Assembly (NCBI GenBank): GCA_934216505.1
Contig: CAKQBW010000005.1
Span: 1-64,000 of the forward strand
DNA: 64,000 nt
From: an uncultured Alphaproteobacteria bacterium
GTDB lineage: Bacteria; Pseudomonadota; Alphaproteobacteria; CAAHEQ01; UBA3637
Direction: 5' to 3'
Below, piece after piece: positions 26,029 to 35,400 of this stretch (the first letter of the stretch is position 1; each line of letters starts with the position of its first letter). Below the pieces are notes generated by a model. The model had not been told where the DNA came from. It saw nothing but the letters and a program-made list of their open reading frames with translations, and searched no databases. The position numbers and the translations under genes were made by a program.

Positions 26029-27783
26029 TTATTCGGCTTTCTTTGCCTTTTTGGCTTTGGCGGGTTTGTCTGTTTTTTCGGCTTTCTTGGCCAAAGCAGC
26101 CCCCAAAATATCGCCCAAAGAAGCACCCGCAGCCGTTGAACCGTATTCGGCCAACGCTTGTTTTTCTTCGGCAATTTCACGCGCTTTAATGGACAAAGTC
26201 AATTTGCACGCTTTCGTGTCAAAACTCAAGATTTTGGCATCTACTTTTTCGCCAATAGCAAAACGTTCGGATTTTTGTTCAGAACGTTCACGGGCCAAAT
26301 CAGTCCGTTTAATAAAGCCTTTGACGCCATCAACATCTACTTCAATGCCATCTTCCGAGATACCCGAAACGATCCCCGTGACAATAGCCCCTTTCTTCAA
26401 GGAACCAGCGGCCTCCACAACAGGGTCTTTTTCCAATTGTTTGACCCCCAAAGCCACCCGTTCTTTTTCAACATCAATGTCCAAAATTTTGGCTTTGACC
26501 ATCATGCCTTTTTTGTATTCTTTGATGGCTTCTTCCCCGGGTTTGTCCCAAGACAAATCAGAAGTATGAATCATGCCATCAATATCGTCATTCAAAGCAA
26601 TAAAGACACCAAATTCAATCATGTTTTTCACAGGACCTTCAACGATATCGCCCACTTTGTGAGTGGCGGCAAAAGCCTTCCATGGATTTTCTTGTAATTC
26701 TTTGACACCCAAAGAAATACGGCGTTTTTCTTCATCAACTTCACGCACAACAGCGGTGACTTCTTGACCCAAAGAGACAATCTTGGAAGGATGCACATTC
26801 TTTTTGGTCCAACTGAGTTCGGACACATGTACCAATCCTTCTACACCATCTTCCAATTCAACAAAGACACCATAATCGGCGATATTGCTGATTTTTCCAG
26901 TAACTTTTGTCCCCACAGTATAGCGTGTATTGACACCCGACCAAGGATCTTTTTCCATTTGTTTCATCCCCAAAGACACACGGCCTGTTTCAGGATTGAA
27001 TTTAATGATTTGCACTTTCACTGTTTCGCCCACTTTTAAGACATCGGCGGGATTGTTAATGCGCTTCCAACTCATGTCTGTGACATGCAACAAGCCATCA
27101 ACGCCACCTAAATCAATAAAGGCACCGTAGTCAGTAATGTTTTTCACAACACCTTCTACGACTTGCCCTTCACTCATATTTTTAATGATGTCAGCACATT
27201 GTTGCGCGCGGGCTTCTTCCAAAATAGCACGGCGAGAAACAACGATATTTCCACGGGCTTTGTCCATTTTTAAAATAGCAAAAGGTTGAGCCACGCCCAT
27301 TAAAGGAGTCATATCACGGATAGGACGCACATCAATTTGTGAGCCCGGTAAGAAGGCTGTTGCCCCCCCCAAATCAACCGTAAAGCCGCCTTTGACGCGA
27401 CCAAAAATAGTCCCATTGACATGTTCGCCAGAAGCCATCGCTTTTTCCAAATCGCCCCATGCTTCTTCACGGCGGGCTTTTTCACGGGACAAAACAGCGT
27501 TCCCGTTGCGGTCTTCATAGCGTTCTACATAAACTTCAACTTCATCGCCCACTTTGACACTTTGGGTGCCGAATTCTTGAACAGGAATGCGTCCTTCGGA
27601 TTTTAAACCGACATCCACAATGACTTCATCTTTTGTTAAAGCCGTGATTGTTCCTTTAACAACCTGTCCTTGAACGGGCCGTTTTGACATAAATTCATCC
27701 AGTAATGCCCCGAAATCTTCGGTCATTTCTGGCATATTTTCTTGTTTTTTTACCATATGATTATTTTTTTGTTTGTTGGCCAT
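26029..27783 (-). CDS. rpsA: 30S ribosomal protein S1
   Basis: A ~584-aa protein with six tandem S1 (OB-fold) domains, recognisable from repeats such as VTDYGAFIDLGGVDGLLHV-like cores followed by TDMSW, SELSW and SDLSW. The first two bind the ribosome and the later ones bind mRNA. The C-terminus is a Lys/Ala-rich tail (AKKAEKTDKPAKAKKAKK). MANKQ (27783) is taken as start; no ribosome site is obvious, which is common for rpsA. Its own promoter is at 27883-27911. Confidence 0.93.
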   Translation of the reverse strand: MANKQKNNHMVKKQENMPEMTEDFGALLDEFMSKRPVQGQVVKGTITALTKDEVIVDVGLKSEGRIPVQEFGTQSVKVGDEVEVYVERYEDRNGNAVLSREKARREEAWGDLEKAMASGEHVNGTIFGRVKGGFTVDLGGATAFLPGSQIDVRPIRDMTPLMGVAQPFAILKMDKARGNIVVSRRAILEEARAQQCADIIKNMSEGQVVEGVVKNITDYGAFIDLGGVDGLLHVTDMSWKRINNPADVLKVGETVKVQIIKFNPETGRVSLGMKQMEKDPWSGVNTRYTVGTKVTGKISNIADYGVFVELEDGVEGLVHVSELSWTKKNVHPSKIVSLGQEVTAVVREVDEEKRRISLGVKELQENPWKAFAATHKVGDIVEGPVKNMIEFGVFIALNDDIDGMIHTSDLSWDKPGEEAIKEYKKGMMVKAKILDIDVEKERVALGVKQLEKDPVVEAAGSLKKGAIVTGIVSGISEDGIEVDVDGVKGFIKRTDLARERSEQKSERFAIGEKVDAKILSFDTKACKLTLSIKAREIAEEKQALAEYGSTAAGASLGDILGAALAKKAEKTDKPAKAKKAKKAE

Positions 27784-27882
27784 GGGGAAAATCCCCAATG
27801 GACTTTATCGGCCTTTTAACGCCCAAATCAATGGGGCCGTCCATTTTCTTTGGTGCTTTGCCCCAATGGACAAAGTGGGACT

Positions 27883-27911
27883 ATTTTATCATAATTTTTG
27901 GCAAAAAGCAA
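27883..27911 (-). promoter_or_regulatory. Sigma70-type promoter of rpsA
   Basis: On the minus strand TTGCTT, a 17-bp spacer, then TAAAAT. It gives a ~95-nt leader, long enough for autoregulation by S1 (inference). Confidence 0.65.
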
Positions 27912-28002
27912 CTTTTTTTGCACAGATTTAATTTTTCCTATTGACAAAGAAAAAAAAATATGCCAAAACAGGGCGAAAATGTTTTTTAACGAAAGGAAAA
28001 AA

Positions 28003-28344
28003 ATGATTGATAAACGTGGTTTAAAAAGATCTTGTCCAAAATGTGGGGCTATCTTTTATGATATGGGGAAAAAAGATTTCGCCTGTCCGAAGTGTGGTAA
28101 AAAGTTTAACACAGAATCCTATCAACAAGAAAAGAATAAAGTTTTAACCAAAAAGATTAAACATGAGGCTGCTCATTTAGAGGACGAAATTGATACCGAA
28201 ACCTTGATTAAAATGGCCAATACCCAGACCGAGGAAACGGATAAAGAAGCCGATGATTTGATGCCCTTTGAAGAAAGCGATTCCGAAGATATGCGTGAAT
28301 TTGGCGACCTGATGGACGATTATGGTCAAGAGAAAGAAATATAA
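28003..28344 (+). CDS. FYDLN-acid family zinc-ribbon protein (TIGR02300)
   Basis: A 113-aa protein. It starts MIDKRGLKRSCPKCGAIFYD, and with FACPKCGKKF this gives two CPxCG knuckles of a zinc ribbon. A very acidic C-terminus follows (EESDSEDMREFGDL). This is the arrangement of the alphaproteobacterial FYDLN-acid family, here with FYDM in place of FYDL. The function is unknown. GAAAGGAAA precedes the ATG. The stop overlaps the start of yqgE. Confidence 0.85.
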   Translation: MIDKRGLKRSCPKCGAIFYDMGKKDFACPKCGKKFNTESYQQEKNKVLTKKIKHEAAHLEDEIDTETLIKMANTQTEETDKEADDLMPFEESDSEDMREFGDLMDDYGQEKEI

Positions 28345-28925
28345 TGTTCCATCAAGAATTACCTCCCTTTAAATCATTCGTTGGTCAATTGTTGATTGCA
28401 ATGCCTGAGATGGAAGATAAACGCTTTCATCATACCGTGATTTATATTACGCATCATTCTCAAACTGAAGGGGCCAGTGGTTTGATTATCAACCAACCCA
28501 CGGATAAAATGACCTGCCAAGAAATTTTGGATCAACTTAAAATGCCCTATAAAGAGGATATTGTCTTTCCCAAAGTGTTGATTGGGGGGCCGGATCATCG
28601 GATGCAAGGGTTTATTTTGCATACGCCTGAGGTCCAATACCCTGAAACGCAAAAAATTACGGACACGATTAGTTTGACGACCACGCAAGAGATTTTGGGC
28701 CAAATTGCCCAAGGAAATCGCCCCCAAAAATATCAGGTTGCCGTGGGATGTGCCAGTTGGGCCCCCAGCCAAATGGAAGAAGAGATTATGGGGAATTTGT
28801 GGTTGAGTGTGCCCGCCACGAACGACATTTTGTTTGATGAACCTTATGACAAACGGTGGGAAAAAGCGATGCAACTTTTGGGAATTTGCCCTGCCCATTT
28901 TGCTCCTAAGGCGGGAAAGGCTTGA
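28344..28925 (+). CDS. yqgE: YqgE/AlgH (UPF0301) family protein
   Basis: A 193-aa protein matching UPF0301 from end to end: FVGQLLIAMPEMEDKRFHHT, GASGLIINQPTDK, KVLIGGPDHRMQGFILH and VAVGCASWAPSQMEEE. The biochemical role is not established in the family. It is coupled to the FYDLN gene by a one-base overlap. Confidence 0.9.
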   Translation: MFHQELPPFKSFVGQLLIAMPEMEDKRFHHTVIYITHHSQTEGASGLIINQPTDKMTCQEILDQLKMPYKEDIVFPKVLIGGPDHRMQGFILHTPEVQYPETQKITDTISLTTTQEILGQIAQGNRPQKYQVAVGCASWAPSQMEEEIMGNLWLSVPATNDILFDEPYDKRWEKAMQLLGICPAHFAPKAGKA

Positions 28926-28968
28926 TTTTTTCATTAACATATCTTATTTTAACAGAACAGGAGGGAAT

Positions 28969-29304
28969 ATGAAAAACAAAATTTTATCATTTTTATGCGC
29001 AGGAGTTATTTTTCCTGTATCGGCGGCTTTTATTCAAGAAGGCCCCACCATCATGGATATTATTGATGTCAAAGATTTGGCCGATGATACCCCCGTGGTG
29101 ATTCAAGGCAATATCATTCAAAAGATTGATAAAGACAAGTATTTGTTTCGGGATAACACCGATGAAATTATCGTTGAAATTGATGATAAAGCGTGGAACA
29201 AAGTTGATGTGCGTACCGAAGATACGGTTCAGTTAGTGGGGGAAACGGACAAAGATTTTTCGGAAACGAAAATTGAAGTAGATCAAGTCATTAAAGTCAA
29301 ATAA
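28969..29304 (+). CDS. YgiW/YdeI-type OB-fold periplasmic protein
   Basis: A 111-aa secreted protein. The signal peptide ends near VSAA. The mature part has the BOF pattern (VKDLADDTPVVIQGNIIQKI, YLFRDNTDEIIVEIDDKAW, VQLVGETDKDF) of the NirD/YgiW/YdeI family linked to stress tolerance. GGAGGG precedes the ATG. A hairpin terminator follows. Confidence 0.85.
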   Translation: MKNKILSFLCAGVIFPVSAAFIQEGPTIMDIIDVKDLADDTPVVIQGNIIQKIDKDKYLFRDNTDEIIVEIDDKAWNKVDVRTEDTVQLVGETDKDFSETKIEVDQVIKVK

Positions 29305-29333
29305 AAAAGGCCCCTGAAAAGGGGCTTTTTTTT
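29303..29333. terminator. Intrinsic terminator
   Basis: AAAAAGGCCCC, loop, GGGGCTTTTTTTT (one bulge). It lies between the converging OB-fold and HAD genes and can act in both directions. Confidence 0.8.
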
Positions 29334-29334
29334 A

Positions 29335-30018
29335 TCAGGGATGATGAACTTGCAAGTACATTTTTTTATCCAACCATTCTTTGACTTCGGGCACGCTATG
29401 CACTTCGGGGACCCAAGATAAATCAGGGGGTGAATCTGTTGTAAATTCACACCGCATACGCACGGGCAAGACGCCGACATTCAAGGCGGCATACTGATTA
29501 TAAATACGGTCATCAATCAACACAGTTTCGGCGGGGACAAGGTTGTATTTTTGGAAACATTCCAAAAATTTTCCCTCTTTTGTCGTATCATGTAAAAAAG
29601 TTCCATGCCCCACACACTCTATCGTTAAAAAATCCCGCACAGGGGCCAACAATTTATTCAAAAAACGTTGTTTGACTTCGGGGTCAAAACTGGCGGACAA
29701 AGTAAATTGACGATAGCCTTGTTGATGCAACGCCCGTAAAGTGTCCAGTACATGAGGATACAAGGGACGATGTTCAAAAAATTCAGGCGACAGGCAAAAA
29801 TCTTTATCCATTTGAGCGCCCATCGTGGGATGGCATTTTAACTCTAACGCCCCATAGCGGGGATCAATCGGTAAGACTTTATCCAAATCCGCCCACTTTA
29901 AATCATGATAGAGGGACGCATATTTGGGGTGGTGCGTTAAAAAATGATAATAGGCCTTATTGATATTGGCCAATACACCATCTACATCCCAAAAGATATT
30001 TTTAATTCTTTGAACCAT
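29335..30018 (-). CDS. HAD-superfamily hydrolase
   Basis: A 227-aa protein. Motif I is FWDVDGVLANI near the N-terminus, motif II FTLSASFDPEV, the Lys motif is in TTKEGKFLECF, and the acidic motif IV is VLIDDRIYN. The arrangement is that of a HAD phosphatase with a helical cap, similar to phosphoglycolate-phosphatase-like enzymes. The substrate is unknown. Confidence 0.8.
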   Translation of the reverse strand: MVQRIKNIFWDVDGVLANINKAYYHFLTHHPKYASLYHDLKWADLDKVLPIDPRYGALELKCHPTMGAQMDKDFCLSPEFFEHRPLYPHVLDTLRALHQQGYRQFTLSASFDPEVKQRFLNKLLAPVRDFLTIECVGHGTFLHDTTKEGKFLECFQKYNLVPAETVLIDDRIYNQYAALNVGVLPVRMRCEFTTDSPPDLSWVPEVHSVPEVKEWLDKKMYLQVHHP

Positions 30019-30032
30019 TTGATTTCTCCAAC

Positions 30033-30060
30033 AAAAAAGGGCCCTGAAACAGGCCCTTTC
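30033..30060 (-). terminator. Intrinsic terminator of the small lipoprotein gene
   Basis: On the minus strand AAAGGGCCTG, loop TTT, CAGGGCCCTTTTTT. It lies 17 bp beyond the lipoprotein stop codon. Confidence 0.75.
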
Positions 30061-30076
30061 ATTCTAGCAAATCCCC

Positions 30077-30235
30077 TTATTTATTGCAAGGAGAAAGAAC
30101 TTCAATTAAAGAAATTCCCAAAAAGGATTGGTTTTCACAAACTTTTTGGCTGCCATGATGTCCCCGCACTCCCATACAAGCGGACAAAGCCAACATGGAA
30201 GCAAAGACCATAGATAATAAAGCGATTTTTTTCAT
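30077..30235 (-). CDS. Small lipoprotein (52 aa)
   Basis: Starts MKKIALLSMVFASMLALSAC, a signal peptide with lipobox LSAC, so Cys20 is lipidated. The mature part is ~33 residues with two more cysteines (KVCENQ, LSPCNK). AAAAAGGAG lies 6 nt before the ATG, and a terminator follows. Envelope location is clear; function unknown. Confidence 0.75.
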   Translation of the reverse strand: MKKIALLSMVFASMLALSACMGVRGHHGSQKVCENQSFLGISLIEVLSPCNK

Positions 30236-30301
30236 TTTTATCTCCTTTTTAAAGGTTAAACATATAACGCTATGCGACTTTACAAAAAAATATAACCTTT
30301 G

Positions 30302-30673
30302 TCAAGTGGGTTGGATACTTTTTTTCATTTTCTTTTTTTTGTCCTGATGAAGCAAGTACATGGAACACAAAATCAAAACGACACTTAAGCCATCACGGAT
30401 ATCTAAAGGTTCTCCCAAAAATAACCCACCAAACAACACCGCCATCATCAAACCTGTCCCTGCCAGCAAAGAAATCGCTGTCATAATAGGGCGTGTCTTT
30501 AAAACATAGAGCATCAACAAAGTGCCCACAGTCCAAGAAAAAAGGTAATTCAAGAGCCAAGGTCGCCATAATAAATCAAAAAAATTGCCCGAATCCATCA
30601 GATACAGGCGGCCCAAACATCCTCCTGATATAAAAAAGACTTCCGTTAAAATAACCATCAACAAAAATTTCAT
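30302..30673 (-). CDS. Four-helix small drug/metabolite-transporter-like protein B
   Basis: A 123-aa protein with four predicted membrane helices, half the size of an EamA permease. GGLFLGEPLDIRDGLSVVLI resembles the last helix pair of the DMT superfamily (small multidrug-resistance and ArnE/ArnF-type). The C-terminus is a Lys-rich cytoplasmic tail (HQDKKKKMKK). Its ATG follows the stop of the next half-transporter with no gap, so the two likely form a heterodimer. Confidence 0.7.
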   Translation of the reverse strand: MKFLLMVILTEVFFISGGCLGRLYLMDSGNFFDLLWRPWLLNYLFSWTVGTLLMLYVLKTRPIMTAISLLAGTGLMMAVLFGGLFLGEPLDIRDGLSVVLILCSMYLLHQDKKKKMKKSIQPT

Positions 30674-31009
30674 TTAACGCATTCCTTGAATAAAAATTGC
30701 CCCAAATACTAACAATAAAGCCACCCCTTGTTTCAGGGTCATTTTTTCATGTAAAAACAAACTGCCGACCACAGCGGATAAAATCAATGCTAAACACGAT
30801 TTAAAAATCATAGCCCGCCCCATATACATTAAATGATAGACATACAGATGAATAAATACACCAGCCAACCCCAATACAACATAAGGGATAATCCATCGTC
30901 CCTTTAAGGTTTTCCAATAACTGCGACTTTTGGCTAACTCTTTTCGGGCCAAAATGTCCGAAACGGAATAACATATTTGCATTAAAAGGATACAGAAATA
31001 GGCTTCCAT
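30674..31009 (-). CDS. Four-helix small drug/metabolite-transporter-like protein A
   Basis: A 111-aa protein with four predicted membrane helices. GSLFLHEKMTLKQGVALLLV is the EamA/SMR-type terminal motif. The ATG at 31009 is preferred over an adjacent TTG. Directly followed by protein B. Lengths (111 and 123 aa) are close to ArnE/ArnF, the paired flippase of modified undecaprenyl phosphate, but no arn genes are nearby, so the substrate is unknown. Confidence 0.7.
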   Translation of the reverse strand: MEAYFCILLMQICYSVSDILARKELAKSRSYWKTLKGRWIIPYVVLGLAGVFIHLYVYHLMYMGRAMIFKSCLALILSAVVGSLFLHEKMTLKQGVALLLVFGAIFIQGMR

Positions 31010-31014
31010 CAAGG

Positions 31015-31212
31015 CTATTTACCCCGCATACAAGTGCGCCTGATACCCATTTGAAGGGGCGTCAAATTATTTTTGGAGCCTTCATAACGATAATTTTGTC
31101 TTTTTTCGGATCTGTCCTTTGGGCCCATCAATTTCGCAAATTCAATACCGCCTAAATAGTATAATTCATATAATAATTTTCTGTCTTCTTTTTTGGGTAA
31201 ATTAAAAATCAT
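31015..31212 (-). CDS. Hypothetical 65-aa basic protein
   Basis: Starts MIFNLPKKEDRKLLYELYYL with AAAGGAA before the ATG; an upstream in-frame start is less likely. The C-terminal half is basic and polar (EKRQNYRYEGSKNN). It ends 5 bp before the small-transporter pair and is probably its operon leader. No family is recognised. Confidence 0.55.
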   Translation of the reverse strand: MIFNLPKKEDRKLLYELYYLGGIEFAKLMGPKDRSEKRQNYRYEGSKNNLTPLQMGIRRTCMRGK

Positions 31213-31273
31213 TTTTTTCCTTTCATTTCCTAGAAAAAGGAGTAGCATAATTTTGTCTGATTTTCAAGAAAAA

Positions 31274-31972
31274 TTAAATAGTAATTTGATTTTTTAAAGG
31301 GCGAAGATAGGTAATCATTTTTTCAAGAAAGTCGGAAAAGTTTTGCTTGCTTTTATATAAGGTCATGATATTTTCTTGATGGGGGAAAAGTTGTGTATAA
31401 CCTATTTTCCAAATAACGGGAAAATCGCAGTTTATGATAGCGCAAGATGTCATTTCACTGATGGCCCAAACGATGTTATCAGGTAAATCTTCTTTCGGGT
31501 ATTTTTGGCGAATTTGATGAAAAGTGAGCGCCAAAATTGTCTCCCATAAAAGTGTGGCATACCAAGCACTTGAATTCAGTTTATAATCAAACGCATGAAT
31601 AGATATATTCGTTCCAAACCAATCAGATGTGCCCGAGCAAAACAGATCCAATCGTACCCGAAAAGGCGGAATTTTTTGATCCATAATTTGGGCGATTTTT
31701 TCAAGGTGCTTTTGCCCTTCCCCTGTCCAATAGTGATTATAAAAATCCAGTGCTTCTTCCAGTTCTTTTTGTCGGCTCAGATAAGCGTTATGTACAAAAT
31801 CAATAAGTTCTTTGGGCGGGAAATCTTTTTGACATTTTTGAGCAATTTCAAGTGGAATATGATATTCTTGTGCCCGAGAGGTATCAGAAATTCCCTCAGC
31901 TTCCTGTAACATTTCGTTGAGAGTTTTGATTTCTTCTGATTCGTTGATGTAAAATGTGTAAATATATTGCAT
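31274..31972 (-). CDS. Hypothetical protein, probably leaderless mRNA
   Basis: A 232-aa protein starting MQYIYTFYINESEEIKTLNE. It is hydrophilic with a helical middle (YLSRQKELEEALDFYNHYW) and segments ILALTFHQIRQ and AISEMTSCAIIN that faintly recall metallopeptidases, but no HExxH is present. A promoter (31980-32008) ends 7 nt before this ATG with no ribosome site, which decides the start. No family is recognised. Confidence 0.6.
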   Translation of the reverse strand: MQYIYTFYINESEEIKTLNEMLQEAEGISDTSRAQEYHIPLEIAQKCQKDFPPKELIDFVHNAYLSRQKELEEALDFYNHYWTGEGQKHLEKIAQIMDQKIPPFRVRLDLFCSGTSDWFGTNISIHAFDYKLNSSAWYATLLWETILALTFHQIRQKYPKEDLPDNIVWAISEMTSCAIINCDFPVIWKIGYTQLFPHQENIMTLYKSKQNFSDFLEKMITYLRPLKNQITI

Positions 31973-31979
31973 GGTTTTT

Positions 31980-32008
31980 ATACTAAACATTTTTAAAATA
32001 GAAGTCAA
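31980..32008 (-). promoter_or_regulatory. Promoter giving a probable leaderless transcript
   Basis: On the minus strand TTGACT, a 17-bp spacer, then TAGTAT. The ATG at 31972 follows 7 nt later, at the expected +1. Back to back with the promoter of the structured RNA. Confidence 0.6.
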
Positions 32009-32020
32009 TTCACTTTTTTA

Positions 32021-32049
32021 TTGATTTTTAAATTAACTTTTTTTAAAAT
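32021..32049 (+). promoter_or_regulatory. Sigma70-type promoter of the structured RNA
   Basis: TTGATT at 32021-32026, a 17-bp spacer, TAAAAT at 32044-32049. The predicted start (~32056-32058) falls at the beginning of the RNA's closing stem. Confidence 0.65.
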
Positions 32050-32051
32050 GT

Positions 32052-32225
32052 AAGCGAGGTAAGTGGTTCTTGCCTTAAGGATTAGTAGTCCTTTCAGATT
32101 GTCCTTTGGACATTAACTTCCAGCCTAGACTGGAAGGTTGCAAAATAAACCTTTTGGCCAATATGCAACACTATTTATCTGAATAGCTACTAACTTCCAG
32201 TCGCTTTAACCAAGCGATTTTTTTT
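32052..32225 (+). ncRNA. Structured RNA or cis-regulatory leader with intrinsic terminator
   Basis: Nested long-range stems: AAGCGAGG-U-AAGU (32052-32064) with ACUUCC-ag-UCGCUU (32093+100 region to 32206); UUAGUAG (32082-32088) with CUACUAA (32187-32193); UUCAGAU (32093-32099) with AUCUGAA (32177-32183). Inside are three hairpins: UGUCC/GGACA, CUUCCAG/CUGGAAG (32117-32136) and GUUGCA/UGCAAC. It ends in terminator AGTCGCTT-TAACC-AAGCGATT plus T8. The terminator 5' arm can instead pair with 32052-32057 if that is transcribed. It may be a free small RNA or a leader controlling the lipoprotein gene 13 nt downstream. No known family is recognised. Confidence 0.7.
32199..32225 (+). terminator. Intrinsic terminator of the structured RNA
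   Basis: Stem AGTCGCTT / AAGCGATT with loop TAACC and eight T. It ends 13 bp before the ATG of the lipoprotein gene, so read-through or anti-termination would be needed for that gene unless it has its own promoter. Confidence 0.8.
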
Positions 32226-32238
32226 GTTAGGAGTTGAA

Positions 32239-32421
32239 ATGAAATACCTTGCGTTTATCTGTTTGGGAATTGCTTTGACCGCTTGCAGCCATACCGGCCC
32301 GTTTATTACCAATATCTCATCAGACCGAAATGGAAAATTAAATGTGGAAAAATGTCAAATTCTTTTTAATGGATTGACAAATACGCTTTCCACCGAAAAT
32401 TGTATGAATTATCAAATCTAA
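32239..32421 (+). CDS. Small lipoprotein (60 aa)
   Basis: Starts MKYLAFICLGIALTACSHTG with lipobox LTAC. The mature part (FITNISSDRNGKLNVEKCQI) has two further cysteines that could pair. TTAGGAG lies 6-7 nt before the ATG and only a few bases after the T-run of the upstream terminator. A strong terminator follows at 32424-32450. Envelope location is likely; function unknown. Confidence 0.75.
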   Translation: MKYLAFICLGIALTACSHTGPFITNISSDRNGKLNVEKCQILFNGLTNTLSTENCMNYQI

Positions 32422-32423
32422 AA

Positions 32424-32450
32424 AAAAGCCCCGTTTCAAACGGGGCTTTT
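32424..32450. terminator. Strong bidirectional terminator
   Basis: AAAAGCCCCGTTT, short loop, AAACGGGGCTTTT. It separates the small lipoprotein gene from the converging oxidoreductase gene and can serve both. Confidence 0.88.
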
Positions 32451-32455
32451 GGGTT

Positions 32456-35400
32456 TTACTTACCTTCCGCAAGTTTGGTATAGAACGCCCACCGTTCATC
32501 TACCTGCGCTTGCGCTTGTTTCAACAATTCCTCGTAATGTTCGGGGTTTTGTTGTTTGACAAACTTAAACCGTGTTTCTGTTGCCATAAAGTCAGCCACA
32601 GGGACAGAAGGTTTGCTGTCCAATTGGAAAGGATTTTTCCCTTCGGCTTTCAATCTGGGGTCAAAGCGGTACAAAGGCCACAATCCAGATTTTACCGCCA
32701 TTTGTTGATGTTCCATACCCAACTTGCCAATATCATATCCGTGTGAGATACAATGGCTGTAGGCAATAATCAACGAAGGTCCGTTAAAGGATTCGGCTTC
32801 ATTCATCGCCTTTAAGGCTTGGGCATCATTGGCTCCCAAAGAAATGCTGGCCACATAAACTTCCCCTGAACTCATGGCAATCGCCCCTAAATCCTTACGG
32901 GGAAGCGCACTGCCCGATACAGCAAACTTGGCGCTGGCCCCAATCGGTGTTGCTTTAGAACGTTGGCCCCCTGTGTTGGAATACACATTCGTATCCATCA
33001 CCATGATATTGACATTCTTACCCGAATACAACGCATGGTCTAACCCACCGTAGCCAATATCATAGGCCCAGCCATCACCGCCCAAAATCCATACAGACTT
33101 TTTCACCAAATAATCTGCATGATCGGCCAACAACTTGGCTTTGGCAGAACTTAAAGTTTTTAATTTTTCCTTTAAGGTTGCCACTAATTGCCGTTGTGTG
33201 GCAATACCTTGTTCGGTTGTTTGGTCGCCGTTTAACAAACTTTCCACCAATTCAGCCCCAATATCGGCCTTCAATTCATTCAAAAGTTGAATAGCAAACT
33301 GGGTCTTGGAATCCACAGAAGTACGCATACCTAAACCAAATTCCGCATTGTCTTCAAACAAGGAATTTGCCCAAGCAGGTCCCCGACCTTCATTGTTTTG
33401 CGCATACGGTGTGGTCGGTAAGTTGCCGCCGTAAATAGAAGAACACCCTGTGGCATTGGCAATCAACAAACGATCCCCAAATAATTGAGTCATCATCTTG
33501 ACATAAGGTGTTTCTCCACAGCCCGCACAGGCGCCAGAAAATTCAAACAACGGACGCATTAAGGCCACATTTTTAATTTGCTTGGTGTTCAATTTAGTGC
33601 GATCCACATCAGGCAGACTCATAAAGAAGTCAAAGTTTTTGATTTCTTCATCAACATGCTTTTCAATGGCATCCATCGTCAAAGTGTTTTTCGCCTTCAT
33701 GGGGCACACTTGGGTACATAAAGAACACCCTGTACAATCTTCGGGGGCCACCTGAATGATGAACTTGTCCCCTTTGAAGTCAGGGGCTTTGTAATCCGCC
33801 GATTTAAATCCAGCGGGCGCATTCGCCAAGGCTTCAGGTTTGGCCACTTTTGCCCGAATCGCCGCATGCGGACACACAGAAACACACTTGCCGCATTGAA
33901 TACATGTTTCGGGATCCCAGCAAGGAATCATGGTCGCCACACGCCGTTTTTCATATTTGGCCGTATCTGTGGGCCAAGTCCCATCAACGGTCCATTCAAA
34001 CGCTGATACCGGCAATTCTTCACCCCGTCCTTCAATAATCGCCCCTGTCACCTTTTGCAATAATTCAGGTGCATTGGTGGGAATCCCAGGTTGGCGATGA
34101 ATAGAGGAAGTGGCTGCCCCAATTTGAACTTCATACAAATGTTCCAAAGTGGCATCAACCGCTTTGATGTTCGCATCAACAATTTCTTGCCCTTTCTTCA
34201 TATAGGTCTTAGTAATAGACGCTTTAATCTTTTCAATGGCTTCGTCTTTAGGTAAGACACCCGAAATGGCAAAGAAACACGCTTGCATAATGGTGTTAAT
34301 GCGGCGTCCCATGCCTGTCTTTTGGGCCACTTCTACAGCATCAATCGCATACATTTTGATATGCTTGTCCAAAATTTCTTGTTGGACTTCAACGGGCAAA
34401 GAATCCCATACTTTTTCACGGGGTGTCGTTGTGTTCAACAAAAACACAGAATGAGGGGCCGCTACAGCCAACAAATCAATCTTGTGCAAGAAAGGTTCAT
34501 GGTGGCACGCCACAAAGTCCGCTGAAGTAATCAAGTACGGTGCTTTAATGGGGTTCTTCCCGAAACGCAAATGAGAAGTCGTCATCGCCCCTGATTTTTT
34601 TGAATCATACACGAAATAGGCTTGACCATAGGTTCCTTCGCCATCGGCAATAATTTTAATTGAGTTTTTGTTTGCACCGACCGTTCCATCAGACCCTAAG
34701 CCAAAGAAAATGCAACGATTCATGCCTTCCACAGGGAGTTGATAGGACGCATCATAATCCAAAGAACAATGAGTCACATCGTCTTTAATGCCCACAGTAA
34801 AGTGATTCTTGGTTGTATTTTCGCAAACAGCTTTGGCCATCGCAGGGGTAAATTCTTTGGAAGAAATCCCATAACGCCCGCCCAAAACTTTTGGCATAGC
34901 CCGTCCATTGACAGCGGCTTCCGCTAACGCAGAAACAACATCTAAGTACAAAGGTTCGCCCACAGCTCCTGCTTCTTTTGTTCTGTCTAATACTGTGACG
35001 AACTTGGTTGTTTCGGGCAAAGCCGCCACAAACGCTTGAGAGGGGAAAGGACGATATAAATGTACCGCTAACACGCCGTATTTGCCACCGTTGGCATTTA
35101 AAGCCTTGACTGTTTCGCCCAAAGTTTCAATGCTGGAGCCCATGGCCACAATGACATGTTCGGCATCAGCGGCGCCCATGTAATCCACAATATGATAGCG
35201 GCGACCCACGATTTTTTCAAACTTATCCATGCATTTTTCCACAATTTCAGGGACCGCATTATAGTATTTATTAGCGGCTTCCTTAATTTGGAAGAAGACA
35301 TCAGCGTTTTGGGCTGTTCCCCGAACCTTTGGATGGTCGGGTGTCAAAGCATGTTTGCCTGTAAAATCAGTGGGGATATCCGCCATCAAAGCCTTTAAAT

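Noticed and set aside
32041..32225. Idea that the structured RNA is 6S RNA, tmRNA or SRP RNA
   Set aside because: It lacks the single long bulged helix of 6S, the tag ORF and tRNA-like end of tmRNA, and the SRP GGAA-type apical loop context; kept as an unassigned RNA.
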